47,811 nucleotides of DNA from DSSM01 sp964484125 (GTDB taxonomy: Bacteria > Bacteroidota > Ignavibacteria > Tepidaquicellales > Tepidaquicellaceae), in NCBI GenBank assembly GCA_964484125.1, contig CAZAEK010000016.1, forward strand, positions 1 through 47,811, given 5' to 3'. Below the pieces are notes generated by a model. That model worked only from the letters and a program-made list of their open reading frames with translations, was not told the DNA's origin and ran no database searches. The position numbers and the translations under genes were made by a program. Shown piece after piece: positions 1 to 8,577 of this stretch (the first letter of the stretch is position 1; the number at the start of each line of letters is the position of its first letter).

Positions 1-1
1 T

Positions 2-116
2 AAAGTTTATAAAGTTTATCAAGTTTATAAAGTTTATAAAGTTTATAAAGTTTATCAAGTTTATAAAGTTTATAAAGTTTATAAAGTTTATAAAGTTTAT
101 CAAGTTTATCAAGTTT
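2..116. repeat. 9-bp tandem repeat array
   Basis: Twelve complete 9-bp units run from 2 to 109, followed by a partial unit to 116. The unit is AAAGTTTAT, with CAAGTTTAT at some positions (20, 56, 101). The array reaches the left edge of the window, so its full length is unknown. Because 9 is a multiple of 3, a reading frame through it would repeat a short peptide, but no start or gene context supports translation. It is probably an intergenic minisatellite. Confidence 0.9.
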
Positions 117-130
117 CCCGACAAGTCGGG
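117..130. repeat. GC-rich inverted repeat (hairpin) ending the tandem array
   Basis: CCCGAC and GTCGGG form a 6-bp stem around AA, directly after the last tandem unit. It stands out as GC-rich in an AT-rich setting. No T-run follows immediately on the + strand, so it is not a typical terminator. It resembles short dispersed intergenic palindromes, but copies elsewhere cannot be checked here. Confidence 0.6.
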
Positions 131-207
131 ATAAATTCCTCGCGTGGATTTTACGGATATACACAGATTTTTTTTCTTTTTCTTAAGCAACTATTTCCAA
201 GTTTGTT

Positions 208-228
208 ATTCCGGGGAATGCCCGGAAT
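208..228. repeat. Inverted repeat ATTCCGGG / CCCGGAAT
   Basis: Two perfect 8-bp arms (208-215 and 221-228) are separated by a 5-nt loop. No T-run follows. The rest of 1-252 contains no gene that I can support. This hairpin, the one at 117-130 and the array suggest a repeat-rich spacer downstream of the minus-strand tRNA. Confidence 0.6.
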
Positions 229-252
229 CCATTTCTTATTTAATATACACAG

Positions 253-325
253 TGGAGCTAACCGGAATCGAACCGGTGACCCCTTCGTTGCGAACGAAGT
301 GCTCTACCAGCTGAGCTATAGCCCC
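253..325 (-). tRNA. tRNA-Ala (anticodon CGC)
   Basis: On the minus strand the sequence starts GGGGCTATAGCTCAG and ends with acceptor strand TAGCTCC plus discriminator A. The acceptor stem pairs with one G-U, the D-arm has the usual AGCTCAGCTGG pattern, and the anticodon stem CTTCG/CGAAG encloses loop TTCGCAA, giving anticodon CGC (reads GCG, Ala). The T-arm contains GGTTCGATTCC. The 3' CCA is not encoded. The 73-nt length is standard. Confidence 0.95.
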
Positions 326-382
326 TGAGCAGAACATATAACTTATATAAATATATATAAATTACAGGATTTATTCAATGCA

Positions 383-1669
383 TCATTTCAGTTTAGAAAG
401 AGCGTTGAGAAGATTATTACCGACCTCTTCAACGTCAGAAACAAGGCATGTTCCAACTGATAATCTGTACCAGGTCGGGTTTTCAAAAGAGCCAAAAGCT
501 GTAAAAGGAACAAGCCCGATTTTAGCTTCGTCAAGAATATATTTAGTTGCATCTTTTGTGTCGTTGATTTTAGAGCCATCTGGTTTGGTTTTGCCGATAA
601 TGTCAATTTCTACTGTCAGATAGATAGCTGCCTGGGGAGCGATAGCATTTACCTTAAAACCTTTTGCTTTAAGATCCATAAAGACTTTGTAGAAGCCATC
701 GAGTCTTTGTTTGATTTCGCTTTTGAATTTGTTTAAGAATTTATCAACTTCGGCGTGATTGCTGAGATATCTTGCAGCAGCAACCTGTTCTGGTTTTGGA
801 GGGAAAGCACCGATGTGTGAGAGAACGGCTTTCATTTTATCTATAGTGGATTTTTCAGAAAAAGCCCAACCGACTCTGACGCCTGTCCCGGCATAAGCTT
901 TAGACATTCCGTCGGTAACGACCATATATTTTCTGATTTCCGGATTTATTAAAACAGGAGAATAGTGGACTGTTTCACCATGAGTGAGTAACCAATAAAT
1001 CTGGTCGAAGAGGATATAGAGAGGTTTGATATTATTTTTTTCGCGACGTTTATTTTCCTCGAGAATAATATTACAGATATCGGCAACGCTTTCTTTTGAT
1101 AGAACTGTGCCTGTTGGGTTTAACGGAGAACACAGTGCGACAATAGCGGCTTTGCTAAGATGAGGTTCGAGAGAGGCGGCAGAAGGCATGAAGTTATCTT
1201 CGGGTTTTGTTTCAACCGTAATTTCATTTGCTCTGCAGAGATGAACGTAATAGTTATTATTCCATGACGGAACCGGATAAAGTATAGTTTCACCGGGGTT
1301 GACAAAGGTTTGATAGACAGCATAGATAAGAGGTCTTCCACCACAGCTGATTAGGATATCATCGGTTTTATAGTCGAGGTTACCTCTGTGTTTGAGGTAT
1401 TCGGAGATAGTTTCCTGAAGAGCGGGTTCACCATTGACTGGCGGATAATTGGTATGACCCTCGAGATAAGCTTTGTGAACTTCTTCAATAAATTTCTCAG
1501 GAACCGGGAAAATTTTAGGATTAAAATCGCCGATAGTGAGATTAAAAACTCTTTCACCTTTATTGATGAGAGCATTGACGGCTCCTGCAATCTGTCTGAT
1601 TTCGGAATCAGAGAGAGTATCAACCATTTCGGAGTAAAGACGATAAGGAATATTAAGATTATTATTCAT
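383..1669 (-). CDS. PLP-dependent class I/II aminotransferase
   Basis: A 428-residue fold-type I aminotransferase, probably acting on aspartate, aromatic or related amino acids in the cytoplasm. Visible motifs are NPTG at 184-187, the PLP-ring aspartate in FDQIY (D222), the Schiff-base lysine in the GMSKAYAGTG segment (K257) with the following phosphate-binding arginine (R265), and a C-terminal YRLSVG arginine that should bind the substrate carboxylate. Length is close to the usual 390-430. The ATG start is followed by a plausible N-terminus. It is divergent from the cupin gene at 1833 across a 163-bp gap in which I see no clear motif. Substrate cannot be assigned from sequence alone. Confidence 0.9.
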   Translation of the reverse strand: MNNNLNIPYRLYSEMVDTLSDSEIRQIAGAVNALINKGERVFNLTIGDFNPKIFPVPEKFIEEVHKAYLEGHTNYPPVNGEPALQETISEYLKHRGNLDYKTDDILISCGGRPLIYAVYQTFVNPGETILYPVPSWNNNYYVHLCRANEITVETKPEDNFMPSAASLEPHLSKAAIVALCSPLNPTGTVLSKESVADICNIILEENKRREKNNIKPLYILFDQIYWLLTHGETVHYSPVLINPEIRKYMVVTDGMSKAYAGTGVRVGWAFSEKSTIDKMKAVLSHIGAFPPKPEQVAAARYLSNHAEVDKFLNKFKSEIKQRLDGFYKVFMDLKAKGFKVNAIAPQAAIYLTVEIDIIGKTKPDGSKINDTKDATKYILDEAKIGLVPFTAFGSFENPTWYRLSVGTCLVSDVEEVGNNLLNALSKLK

Positions 1670-1832
1670 AGAGTTATAAAATTTAGGGTGAAGAAAAAGT
1701 TAATTTTGTGTGTTAAAGATACTTGATTTATAGGTATTTAACAATGAAAGAAAGAGTGCAGAATTAAATAGCCGTAAATTTTATGACTTTTTATTTTGAT
1801 ATTAATTGTTAGTTTTAAATAAAAAAACAGGT

Positions 1833-2345
1833 ATGGAAAATCGCATAAAGATTTTGACAGAGTATCTTGATTTGAAACCTCATCCTGAGGGAGGTTTCTT
1901 TTCTGAGACATACCGTTCCAAAGAAATATATCCGAAGGATAAATTACCTGAGAGATATAATTCAGACAGGTGTTTCTTTACTTCGATTTTTTTTCTGATA
2001 ACGGAAAATTCTTTTTCGGCTTTTCATAAATTGCAGACAGATGAGATATGGCATTTTTATGAGGGGAATCCGGTTGAGCTTTTTATTATTACTCAGAACA
2101 GAGAGTTGCTGAAAATAGTTTTGGGTGATAAGCCGGAATATGGTATGAGATATACTCATCTTGTTGAGAAGAACTGCTGGCTTGCGGCAAAGTTAGAGTC
2201 GGGAAATTACGCTTTGACGGGTTGTACTGTTGCGCCGGGATTTGAGTATGAGGATTTGGAAATGGGAGACAGAAAAAAATTAGTTAATGAATTTCCGGAG
2301 TATAAGGAGATAATTGAGAGATTAACGAGACTGGAAGAAAAATAA
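1833..2345 (+). CDS. Cupin superfamily protein (DUF985 / cupin_5 type)
   Basis: A 170-residue single-domain cupin. The N-terminal LKPHPEGGFFSETYRS block (residues 14-29), the FHKLQTDEIWHFYEG block with histidines H65 and H74, and the late APGFEYED block are the family hallmarks. Members are small cytoplasmic beta-barrels, some suggested to be sugar or nucleotide-sugar isomerases; the function here is unknown. I chose ATG 1833 over an in-frame TTG at 1806 because family proteins begin close to the helix before the PHPEGG motif. The stop TAA (2343-2345) directly abuts the next, start-less ORF, so the two are probably translated together. Confidence 0.85.
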   Translation: MENRIKILTEYLDLKPHPEGGFFSETYRSKEIYPKDKLPERYNSDRCFFTSIFFLITENSFSAFHKLQTDEIWHFYEGNPVELFIITQNRELLKIVLGDKPEYGMRYTHLVEKNCWLAAKLESGNYALTGCTVAPGFEYEDLEMGDRKKLVNEFPEYKEIIERLTRLEEK

Positions 2346-2722
2346 TTTTATTTGACGGTGTTTGTAATTTTTGTAATGGCTCTGTTAATTTTATTATAAA
2401 GAGAGATACAAAGAATGTTTTTAGTTTTGCGGCTCTTCAATCTGAAGCAGGCAGAAAAATATTAGAGCAATATGGCATTAAAAGTAATATGGATACTTTT
2501 ATTTTTCTTGAGAACGGGAGGATATATCAGAAGTCAACTGCAGCTCTGAAAGTTTTAAGGTATCTGAAGTATTATAATCTGCTTTATCCTTTGATAATTA
2601 TACCTGCTTTTTTGAGGGATTTAATTTATAGTTTTATTGCAGGAAACAGATATAAATGGTTTGGGAAAAAAGATGTCTGTATGGTTCCTGATGATAGTAT
2701 TAAATCAAAATTTTTAGTTTAA
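2342..2722 (+). CDS. DCC-family thiol-disulfide oxidoreductase-like protein (DUF393), non-canonical start
   Basis: The frame reads IILFDGVCNFCN at its beginning, the hallmark DxxCxxC block of the DCC (DUF393) family, and continues for about 125 residues to a stop at 2720-2722, a normal family length. The two cysteines suggest a thioredoxin-like redox role. No ATG, GTG or TTG lies in frame between the upstream stop (2315-2317) and an ATG at 2489, which would remove the cysteine motif. Options are initiation at ATA 2342 or ATT 2345, which overlaps the cupin stop, or a -1 slip on the A-run at the end of the cupin gene. The start given is therefore provisional. An indel in the sequence is also possible. 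Confidence 0.7.
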   Translation: MILFDGVCNFCNGSVNFIIKRDTKNVFSFAALQSEAGRKILEQYGIKSNMDTFIFLENGRIYQKSTAALKVLRYLKYYNLLYPLIIIPAFLRDLIYSFIAGNRYKWFGKKDVCMVPDDSIKSKFLV

Positions 2723-2737
2723 AATATTTTTTTTTAT

Positions 2738-3055
2738 ATGAGTTGGATTTTTCTTATAATCGCGGGAATTTTTGAGGTGGGATGGCCTCTGGGTTTTAAA
2801 CTATCGCAGAACAGCGACAAGAAATATCTGTGGATTGGCGTTTCAATAGTTTCAATGGCTTTAAGCGGTTATTTCCTTTGGCTTGCTCAGAGAGAAATTC
2901 CTATTGGTACTGCTTATGCTGTATGGACAGGAATCGGTGCGTTTGGTACTTTTTTTATCGGGATTTATTTTTTCTCCGATTCTGCAAGTGCTCTTAGAAT
3001 GATTTCAGCATTTTTAATAATAGCAGGGGTGATTGGTCTGAAATTGTTCGATTAG
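2738..3055 (+). CDS. gdx: SMR-family exporter, SugE/Gdx type (probable guanidinium exporter)
   Basis: A 105-residue protein with four hydrophobic segments, the standard small multidrug resistance size. The N-terminus MSWIFLIIAGIFEVGW with the essential membrane glutamate E13, and the IGTAYAVWTGIG block in the third segment, match the SugE/Gdx branch rather than EmrE. Characterised Gdx proteins are dual-topology dimers exchanging guanidinium for protons. It follows the DCC-family ORF by 15 bp on the same strand, and no guanidine riboswitch is visible in that gap. Guanidinium as substrate is inferred from the branch; quaternary ammonium export is possible in some members. Confidence 0.85.
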   Translation: MSWIFLIIAGIFEVGWPLGFKLSQNSDKKYLWIGVSIVSMALSGYFLWLAQREIPIGTAYAVWTGIGAFGTFFIGIYFFSDSASALRMISAFLIIAGVIGLKLFD

Positions 3056-3116
3056 AATTTAATGTCTTATTTTTAATAGCATTTATTCAGATAATCAGAA
3101 TAACTATATTTACATT

Positions 3117-5108
3117 ATGAAGAATAAAATATTAGTTACAGCGGCATTGCCCTATGCAAACGGATATATTCATTTAGGACATATTGCGGGTGCATATCTT
3201 CCGGCAGATTTATATGTGAGGTTTAAGAGGTTGAAAGGTGAGGATGTAATCTTTATCTGTGGTTCTGATGAACACGGGACTGCAATTGAAATCAGTGCTT
3301 TGAAAGAAAAGCTTACCCCGAAGGATATTATTGACAGATATCATAATGCAAATAAAGCGGCATTTGAAGAGTTGGGAATTTCTTTCGATATTTTTTCGAG
3401 AACTTCAAATGAGATTCATCATAAAACAGCACAGGACTTTTTTATGAACCTTTATGAGAAGGGTTTGCTTTATACAAAATCAGAGAGACAACTTTTTTCA
3501 GAAAAGGATAAGAAGTTTCTGGCAGATAGATTTGTTGAGGGTACCTGCCCTATCTGCGGTTATGAGGAAGCACGCGGAGACCAATGTGAAAATTGCGGGA
3601 GCAATCTTTCTCCGCTTGAGTTGAAAAATCCAAGGTCAAAGATTTCGGGTGATACACCTGTAGTAAAGGAATCTACACATTTTTATTTTCCGCTTGAGAA
3701 GCTACAGAAATTTCTTGAAGAATGGATTAATAGCAAGGCAAACTGGAAATCAAATGTTAAGAATTATTGCGAGGGCTGGTTTAAGACAGGTCTGAAAGAC
3801 AGGGCAATAACGCGGGATCTTGACTGGGGTATAAAATTGCCTTTGGAGGGCTATGAGGGTAAGGTAATTTATGTCTGGTTTGAAGCACCGATTGGCTATA
3901 TATCAGCTACTAAGGAATTATTTATTGAAAGAGGCACGTCTGATAAATGGAAGGAGTACTGGCAGGATAAGAATACGAGGTTGATACATTTCATAGGTAA
4001 GGATAATATAATTTTTCATGCGATAGTATTTCCAGCAATGTTAGAAGCACATGGAGATTTTGTATTACCGGAGAATATTCCTGCGAATGAATTTCTGAAT
4101 TTTGAAGGCGGAAAACTTTCGAAGAGCAAAGGTCATGGAGTGCTTGTGAAAGATGCAGTTAGGGAATTTAATCCTGATGTTATCAGATATACGCTCGGTT
4201 CAAATCTCCCTGAGAATAAGGATTCGGAATTGAATAATGATGATTTCAGATTAAAAAACAATAACGAACTTGCGGCAATACTTGGAAATTTCATTAACAG
4301 AACAATTGTTTTTGCAAAAAACAAATTCGATAACGCAGTACCGGCAAGAGGGAATGCAGATGATAGCGTATTGGAAGAAGTAAAGATGCTTTCAAATATT
4401 GTTTCAGAAAATTATGACGAATACAGATTCCGCGATGCGATTTCTTCAACAATGGATATTGCGAGATTTGCGAATAAATATTTCAATGATTCTGAACCAT
4501 GGAAAATTATAAAATCAGACAAACAGAAATGTGGAAGCATAATTAATAATTGTATTCAGATTTGCGGCTCTCTTGCGATTGCAATTGCTCCGATATTGCC
4601 TTTTACTTCGGAAAAGATATTAAAGATATTAAATCTTGACAGTTCAGTTTTAAAATGGGAAAATATCGGGAAAGCGTTTGTGAAGGATAATACAATCCTT
4701 AGTGAAAATTTGATATTATTCCCTCAGATTGAGGATAAGCCGGAAGAAGATAAGCAAGCAGAAGAAATAAAAGCACAGGAAGATAACCTGATTGATATAG
4801 ATTATTTTAAGAAAGTGGAGCTGAGAACTGCGTTAATACTGGAGTGCGAGCCGGTGCCGAAGAGTAAGAAACTTCTGAGACTTATTATAAAGGTCGGAGA
4901 TACGAAAAAACAAATCGTTGCAGGGATTGCAGAGCATTATAAGCCAGAAGAGCTTACAGGTAAAACAATAGTTGTAGTAAATAACCTTAAGAAAACGAAA
5001 TTAATGGGTGTGGAATCACACGGAATGCTTCTTGCGGCAAAGAAAGACGGAAAGCTTAAGCTTGTAACACCGGAAGGAGAAATAGAAGACGGAGGAGATG
5101 TAAGCTGA
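3117..5108 (+). CDS. metG: Methionyl-tRNA synthetase with C-terminal tRNA-binding domain
   Basis: A 663-residue class I aminoacyl-tRNA synthetase that charges tRNA-Met. The HIGH motif is HLGH (19-22) and the KMSKS loop is KLSKS (333-337). The insertion holds a CxxC...CxxC zinc knuckle (C144, C147, C157, C160). After a charged linker, residues about 559-663 form a complete tRNA-binding (Arc1p/Trbp111-like) domain ending with the SHGMLLAA block, as in dimeric MetG. The ATG start precedes the conserved KILVTAALPYANG strand. folP follows after 3 bp, so the two are probably co-transcribed. Confidence 0.97.
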   Translation: MKNKILVTAALPYANGYIHLGHIAGAYLPADLYVRFKRLKGEDVIFICGSDEHGTAIEISALKEKLTPKDIIDRYHNANKAAFEELGISFDIFSRTSNEIHHKTAQDFFMNLYEKGLLYTKSERQLFSEKDKKFLADRFVEGTCPICGYEEARGDQCENCGSNLSPLELKNPRSKISGDTPVVKESTHFYFPLEKLQKFLEEWINSKANWKSNVKNYCEGWFKTGLKDRAITRDLDWGIKLPLEGYEGKVIYVWFEAPIGYISATKELFIERGTSDKWKEYWQDKNTRLIHFIGKDNIIFHAIVFPAMLEAHGDFVLPENIPANEFLNFEGGKLSKSKGHGVLVKDAVREFNPDVIRYTLGSNLPENKDSELNNDDFRLKNNNELAAILGNFINRTIVFAKNKFDNAVPARGNADDSVLEEVKMLSNIVSENYDEYRFRDAISSTMDIARFANKYFNDSEPWKIIKSDKQKCGSIINNCIQICGSLAIAIAPILPFTSEKILKILNLDSSVLKWENIGKAFVKDNTILSENLILFPQIEDKPEEDKQAEEIKAQEDNLIDIDYFKKVELRTALILECEPVPKSKKLLRLIIKVGDTKKQIVAGIAEHYKPEELTGKTIVVVNNLKKTKLMGVESHGMLLAAKKDGKLKLVTPEGEIEDGGDVS

Positions 5109-5111
5109 AAT

Positions 5112-5960
5112 ATGATTTTTAATTTCAATAACAGAAGTTATGATTTGAATGCCCGTAGTTATGTTATGGGCATTTTAAATATAACGCCTGATTCATTTTC
5201 AGACGGCGGGAAATATTATTCGTTGAAACCAGACCTTGATAAAATATTAAAAGATGCAGAACAAATGCAGAAAGACGGAGCGGATTTTATTGATGTCGGA
5301 GGTGAATCCTCAAGACCGGGAGCGGAGGAAATAAGCATAAGCGAGGAATTAGACAGAGTTATACCTGTTATAGAAAAACTGAAGCATGTAATTGATATTC
5401 CAATTTCAATTGATACTTATAAAAGCGGCGTTGCAGAAGAGGCGTTAAAGGCAGGAGCAGAAATTGTAAATGATATAAGCGGTTTCAGATTTGACGACAG
5501 GATTGCAGAAGTTACTTCAAAGTATAATGCGAGTTGTATCCTTATGCATATTAAAGGAACTCCGAAAGATATGCAGATAAATCCCGTTTATGATAATGTT
5601 GTTGACGATGTATATAATTATCTTAGTGAATCAATAGAGATTGCAGGAAAAAATAAAATCAATCAAATCATAATTGATGTAGGAATTGGATTTGGAAAGA
5701 CGCTTAAACATAATCTTGAACTGATAAATAACCTCAAAAGGTTTTCAGAACCTGGTTACCCCGTTTTAATAGGATTATCAAATAAAAGTTTTATAGATAA
5801 AATATTCCCGACTCCGGTCAACGAAAGACTCGCAGGTACAATAGCAGGAAATTGCGTTTCCGCATTAAATGGTGGGAACATTTTCAGGGTTCACAATGTC
5901 TTAGATAATGTAAGAGCTTTGAAAGTAATTGATGCAATCAAAGCAGAAAGAAACATTTAA
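5112..5960 (+). CDS. folP: Dihydropteroate synthase
   Basis: A 282-residue TIM-barrel enzyme that condenses p-aminobenzoate with dihydropterin pyrophosphate in folate synthesis. The signature MGILNITPDSFSDGG lies at 19-33 and the second signature DVGGESSRPG at 61-70. The SIDTYK strand and the C-terminal RVHNV segment are also present. The ATG at 5112 is 3 bp past the metG stop and 14 bp separate it from the ATPase gene, so the three form one plus-strand run. Length matches the family. Confidence 0.96.
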   Translation: MIFNFNNRSYDLNARSYVMGILNITPDSFSDGGKYYSLKPDLDKILKDAEQMQKDGADFIDVGGESSRPGAEEISISEELDRVIPVIEKLKHVIDIPISIDTYKSGVAEEALKAGAEIVNDISGFRFDDRIAEVTSKYNASCILMHIKGTPKDMQINPVYDNVVDDVYNYLSESIEIAGKNKINQIIIDVGIGFGKTLKHNLELINNLKRFSEPGYPVLIGLSNKSFIDKIFPTPVNERLAGTIAGNCVSALNGGNIFRVHNVLDNVRALKVIDAIKAERNI

Positions 5961-5974
5961 TGTATGGAAAATAA

Positions 5975-8197
5975 ATGAATATAGAAAAAAAAGAACTTGA
6001 TATTCAGGGGATGGAATGTGTCAATTGTGCAAACAGTATAAAATCATTCCTTGAAAATTCAGAGGGAGTTAAATCTGTAATTGTAAACTATACTTCAGAA
6101 ACGGCAACAGTAGAATTTAATCCTGATATAATATCATTAGATAATATTAAATCACATATAAAAAATCTCGGTTATGAGGTTATTGAAGATACCGACGAAG
6201 ATTCTATAGAAATCTCAAGGAAACGTAATTTATTACTGCAGAAATACAATCTGTTTATTTCAGCAGTACTTACGCTTGTTGTTATGGGAATTGCTATGAG
6301 CGGGCATTTTCATTTTATTTCTTTTTTGCATTTCCCTGAAGATATTTCATATACTATTCAACTTATACTTACAACAATAGTTGTTTTCTGGTGCGGAAAG
6401 AAATTTCATAAAGGAGCAGTTTCGATGTTAAAATCTTTTACCGCAACAATGGATACCACAATATCAATGGGTACTCTTGCCGCATATTTTTACAGTTTAG
6501 CGATTTCTTTGAATCATTTATTTAAACTTAATATTGCTGTTCTCAATAATGTCCATGAAGTATATTTCGAAACTGCTTCAATGATAATAACTCTTGTTCT
6601 GACAGGTAATTATCTGGAAGCAGTTTTAAAATCTAAAACTCAGACATCAATAAAAAAGTTAAAAGATTTGCAGGCAAAAGAAGTTCTTGTGATAAGAGAC
6701 AGTAATGAAATACTGATTCCTTTTAAGAAAGTCAGAAAAGGAGATATTGTAGTATTGAAAGCCGGTGACAAAATTCCCGTTGAAGGAAGTATAATTGAAG
6801 GTATTTGTATTGTAGATGAATCAGCAATGACAGGTGAAAGCAAACCTATTGAGAAAATAACCGGAGATAATTTAATAAGTGGTTCGATATTATTAAATGG
6901 AGCGGTAAAAATAAAAGCAAACAGTGCAGGTAAAGATACAATGCTATCAAAAGTGATTACACTTGTTAAAGATGCTTCGAATTCAAAACCGAAGATACAA
7001 CGGATTGCAGACAAGATTTCTGCCGTATTTGTTCCTGCTGTTCTGATATTTGCATTGCTGACTTTCCTGTATTGGTTTTTTATAGATGGGTCGGGTTTTG
7101 ACCGCTCATTGCTTTTTTCGGTTTCTGTATTGGTAGTAGCATGTCCTTGTGCTCTCGGATTAGCGGCTCCAATGGCAGTGGTAATAGGAATTGGCAGGGC
7201 AGCAGAATCAGGGATACTGTTTAACAATGTTGAAGCAATAGAGAAAATGAATAAGCTCGATACAATATGCTTTGATAAAACCGGTACTCTGACCAGTGGT
7301 GAGATGAGAATTAAAGGAATATATGCTGAAGAAGGTTTTAACAAGGAGGAATTATTATTATATACCGCCTCACTTGAAAAACATTCAAATCACCCAATTG
7401 CAAAATCTTTAACAAAATACACTGAAGAAAATAAAATTGAAGCATTTTATAATGTTGAAAATGTAGTTAACGAACACGGGATGGGAATCAGAGGTAATGT
7501 AAACGGGAAAGAAGTTATGATAGGTAATGAAAGAATGTTTAATGAAAAAAATATTAAATTTAACAGTGTAAGGGATTATAGAGGAATTACATTATATATA
7601 GCGATTGATAGATCTATAGCCGGAAGAATTATATTTGAAGACGAGCTTAAATCATCAGCAGAACAAACAATCGAAAGAATAAAATCTCTTAATAAAGAAA
7701 TTTTTATGATATCAGGCGACAGTGAAGAAGTTGCAAAAGAGATTGCAGACAAATTGAAAATTGAAAAATATTCTTTCAAGACATTACCTGAAGGGAAAGA
7801 GCGGATTATATCCGGTTTACAATCCGAAGGTAAAAAAGTTGCTATGATTGGAGACGGAATTAATGATGCTCCGTCATTAGCCAGGGCAGATGTAGGTATT
7901 GCAATAGGCACAGGTCAGGATATTGCTGTGGATACTGCTGATGTAATTTTAGTAAAAGGTGACTTGAAAAATTTAATTAAAGCAATTAATATTTCAGCAA
8001 AGACAGTTTCAATTATCAGGCAGAACTTTTTCTGGGCATTTTTTTATAATGTCATTGCCATACCGCTTGCTGCTGGTATTTTATCTCCATGGGGGATTTA
8101 TATCTCCCCTGTTATTGCGGCAATGCTTATGGCTTTCAGTGATATAATAACAGTAATGCTGAATTCATTCAGATTGAAAACAGTAAATATAAATTAA
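5975..8197 (+). CDS. copA: Copper-translocating P1B-type ATPase
   Basis: A 740-residue heavy-metal pump. One N-terminal HMA domain carries GMECVNC (12-18). The membrane metal site CPC lies at 390-392, with the phosphorylated aspartate in DKTGTLT at D434, an SNHP motif in the nucleotide domain and the GDGINDAPS hinge at 626-634. About eight hydrophobic segments are visible. CPC with one CxxC domain fits the Cu(I) export subgroup; silver is a possible substrate. It lies 14 bp after folP and 11 bp before a secreted HMA protein, which supports a copper-handling unit. No metal-responsive regulator is adjacent. Confidence 0.93.
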   Translation: MNIEKKELDIQGMECVNCANSIKSFLENSEGVKSVIVNYTSETATVEFNPDIISLDNIKSHIKNLGYEVIEDTDEDSIEISRKRNLLLQKYNLFISAVLTLVVMGIAMSGHFHFISFLHFPEDISYTIQLILTTIVVFWCGKKFHKGAVSMLKSFTATMDTTISMGTLAAYFYSLAISLNHLFKLNIAVLNNVHEVYFETASMIITLVLTGNYLEAVLKSKTQTSIKKLKDLQAKEVLVIRDSNEILIPFKKVRKGDIVVLKAGDKIPVEGSIIEGICIVDESAMTGESKPIEKITGDNLISGSILLNGAVKIKANSAGKDTMLSKVITLVKDASNSKPKIQRIADKISAVFVPAVLIFALLTFLYWFFIDGSGFDRSLLFSVSVLVVACPCALGLAAPMAVVIGIGRAAESGILFNNVEAIEKMNKLDTICFDKTGTLTSGEMRIKGIYAEEGFNKEELLLYTASLEKHSNHPIAKSLTKYTEENKIEAFYNVENVVNEHGMGIRGNVNGKEVMIGNERMFNEKNIKFNSVRDYRGITLYIAIDRSIAGRIIFEDELKSSAEQTIERIKSLNKEIFMISGDSEEVAKEIADKLKIEKYSFKTLPEGKERIISGLQSEGKKVAMIGDGINDAPSLARADVGIAIGTGQDIAVDTADVILVKGDLKNLIKAINISAKTVSIIRQNFFWAFFYNVIAIPLAAGILSPWGIYISPVIAAMLMAFSDIITVMLNSFRLKTVNIN

Positions 8198-8208
8198 AAA
8201 ATATAATT

Positions 8209-8577
8209 ATGAAGAAAATCACATTAGTGTTAGCAATTGCAATTATTCCATTTTTAATGATAAGCTGTGGAAAAGAAGATAAGAAGACTTCTGAAAAAAT
8301 GGATATGAAAAGCGATACTTCGACAGTAAAGAGAACTGAACTAAACACTGCCGGAGATAACATATCAACAGTGGAATTCAAATGCGACGGGATGACATGT
8401 ACAGGTTGCGAAAAAACAATTACCAAAAGCGTTCAAAAGCTTGACGGAATAAAAGATATAGTTGCTGATTATAAAACAAAGTCCGTTAAAGTGGCTTTCG
8501 ACTCAACAAAATCAGATATTACAGCAATTGAGAAGGCAATTAATGACGTTAAATATAAAACTGAAAGAATAAAATGA
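8209..8577 (+). CDS. Lipoprotein with heavy-metal-associated (HMA) domain
   Basis: A 122-residue protein with a lipoprotein signal (LMIS-C20) followed by a charged linker and an HMA domain with GMTCTGC (C64, C67) at about 55-122. This predicts a lipid-anchored periplasmic or outer-membrane metal carrier, topologically downstream of the ATPase, which exports Cu(I) to that compartment. The ATG is 11 bp after the ATPase stop. The stop overlaps the next start by ATGA. The pairing is good evidence for a shared metal role; metal identity is inferred. Confidence 0.88.
   Translation: MKKITLVLAIAIIPFLMISCGKEDKKTSEKMDMKSDTSTVKRTELNTAGDNISTVEFKCDGMTCTGCEKTITKSVQKLDGIKDIVADYKTKSVKVAFDSTKSDITAIEKAINDVKYKTERIK

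Noticed and set aside
1..116. CRISPR array
   Set aside because: The units are contiguous 9-mers without spacers, so this is a plain tandem repeat.
1388..1726. 112-codon open frame on the plus strand over the aminotransferase
   Set aside because: It is antisense to the conserved N-terminal part of the aminotransferase with no family pattern.
2723..2737. Guanidine riboswitch before the SMR exporter gene
   Set aside because: The space is only 15 bp and contains no structured element; the gene upstream fills the rest.
6640..7344. 234-codon open frame on the minus strand inside copA
   Set aside because: It is antisense to a well-conserved ATPase core and shows no motif of its own.
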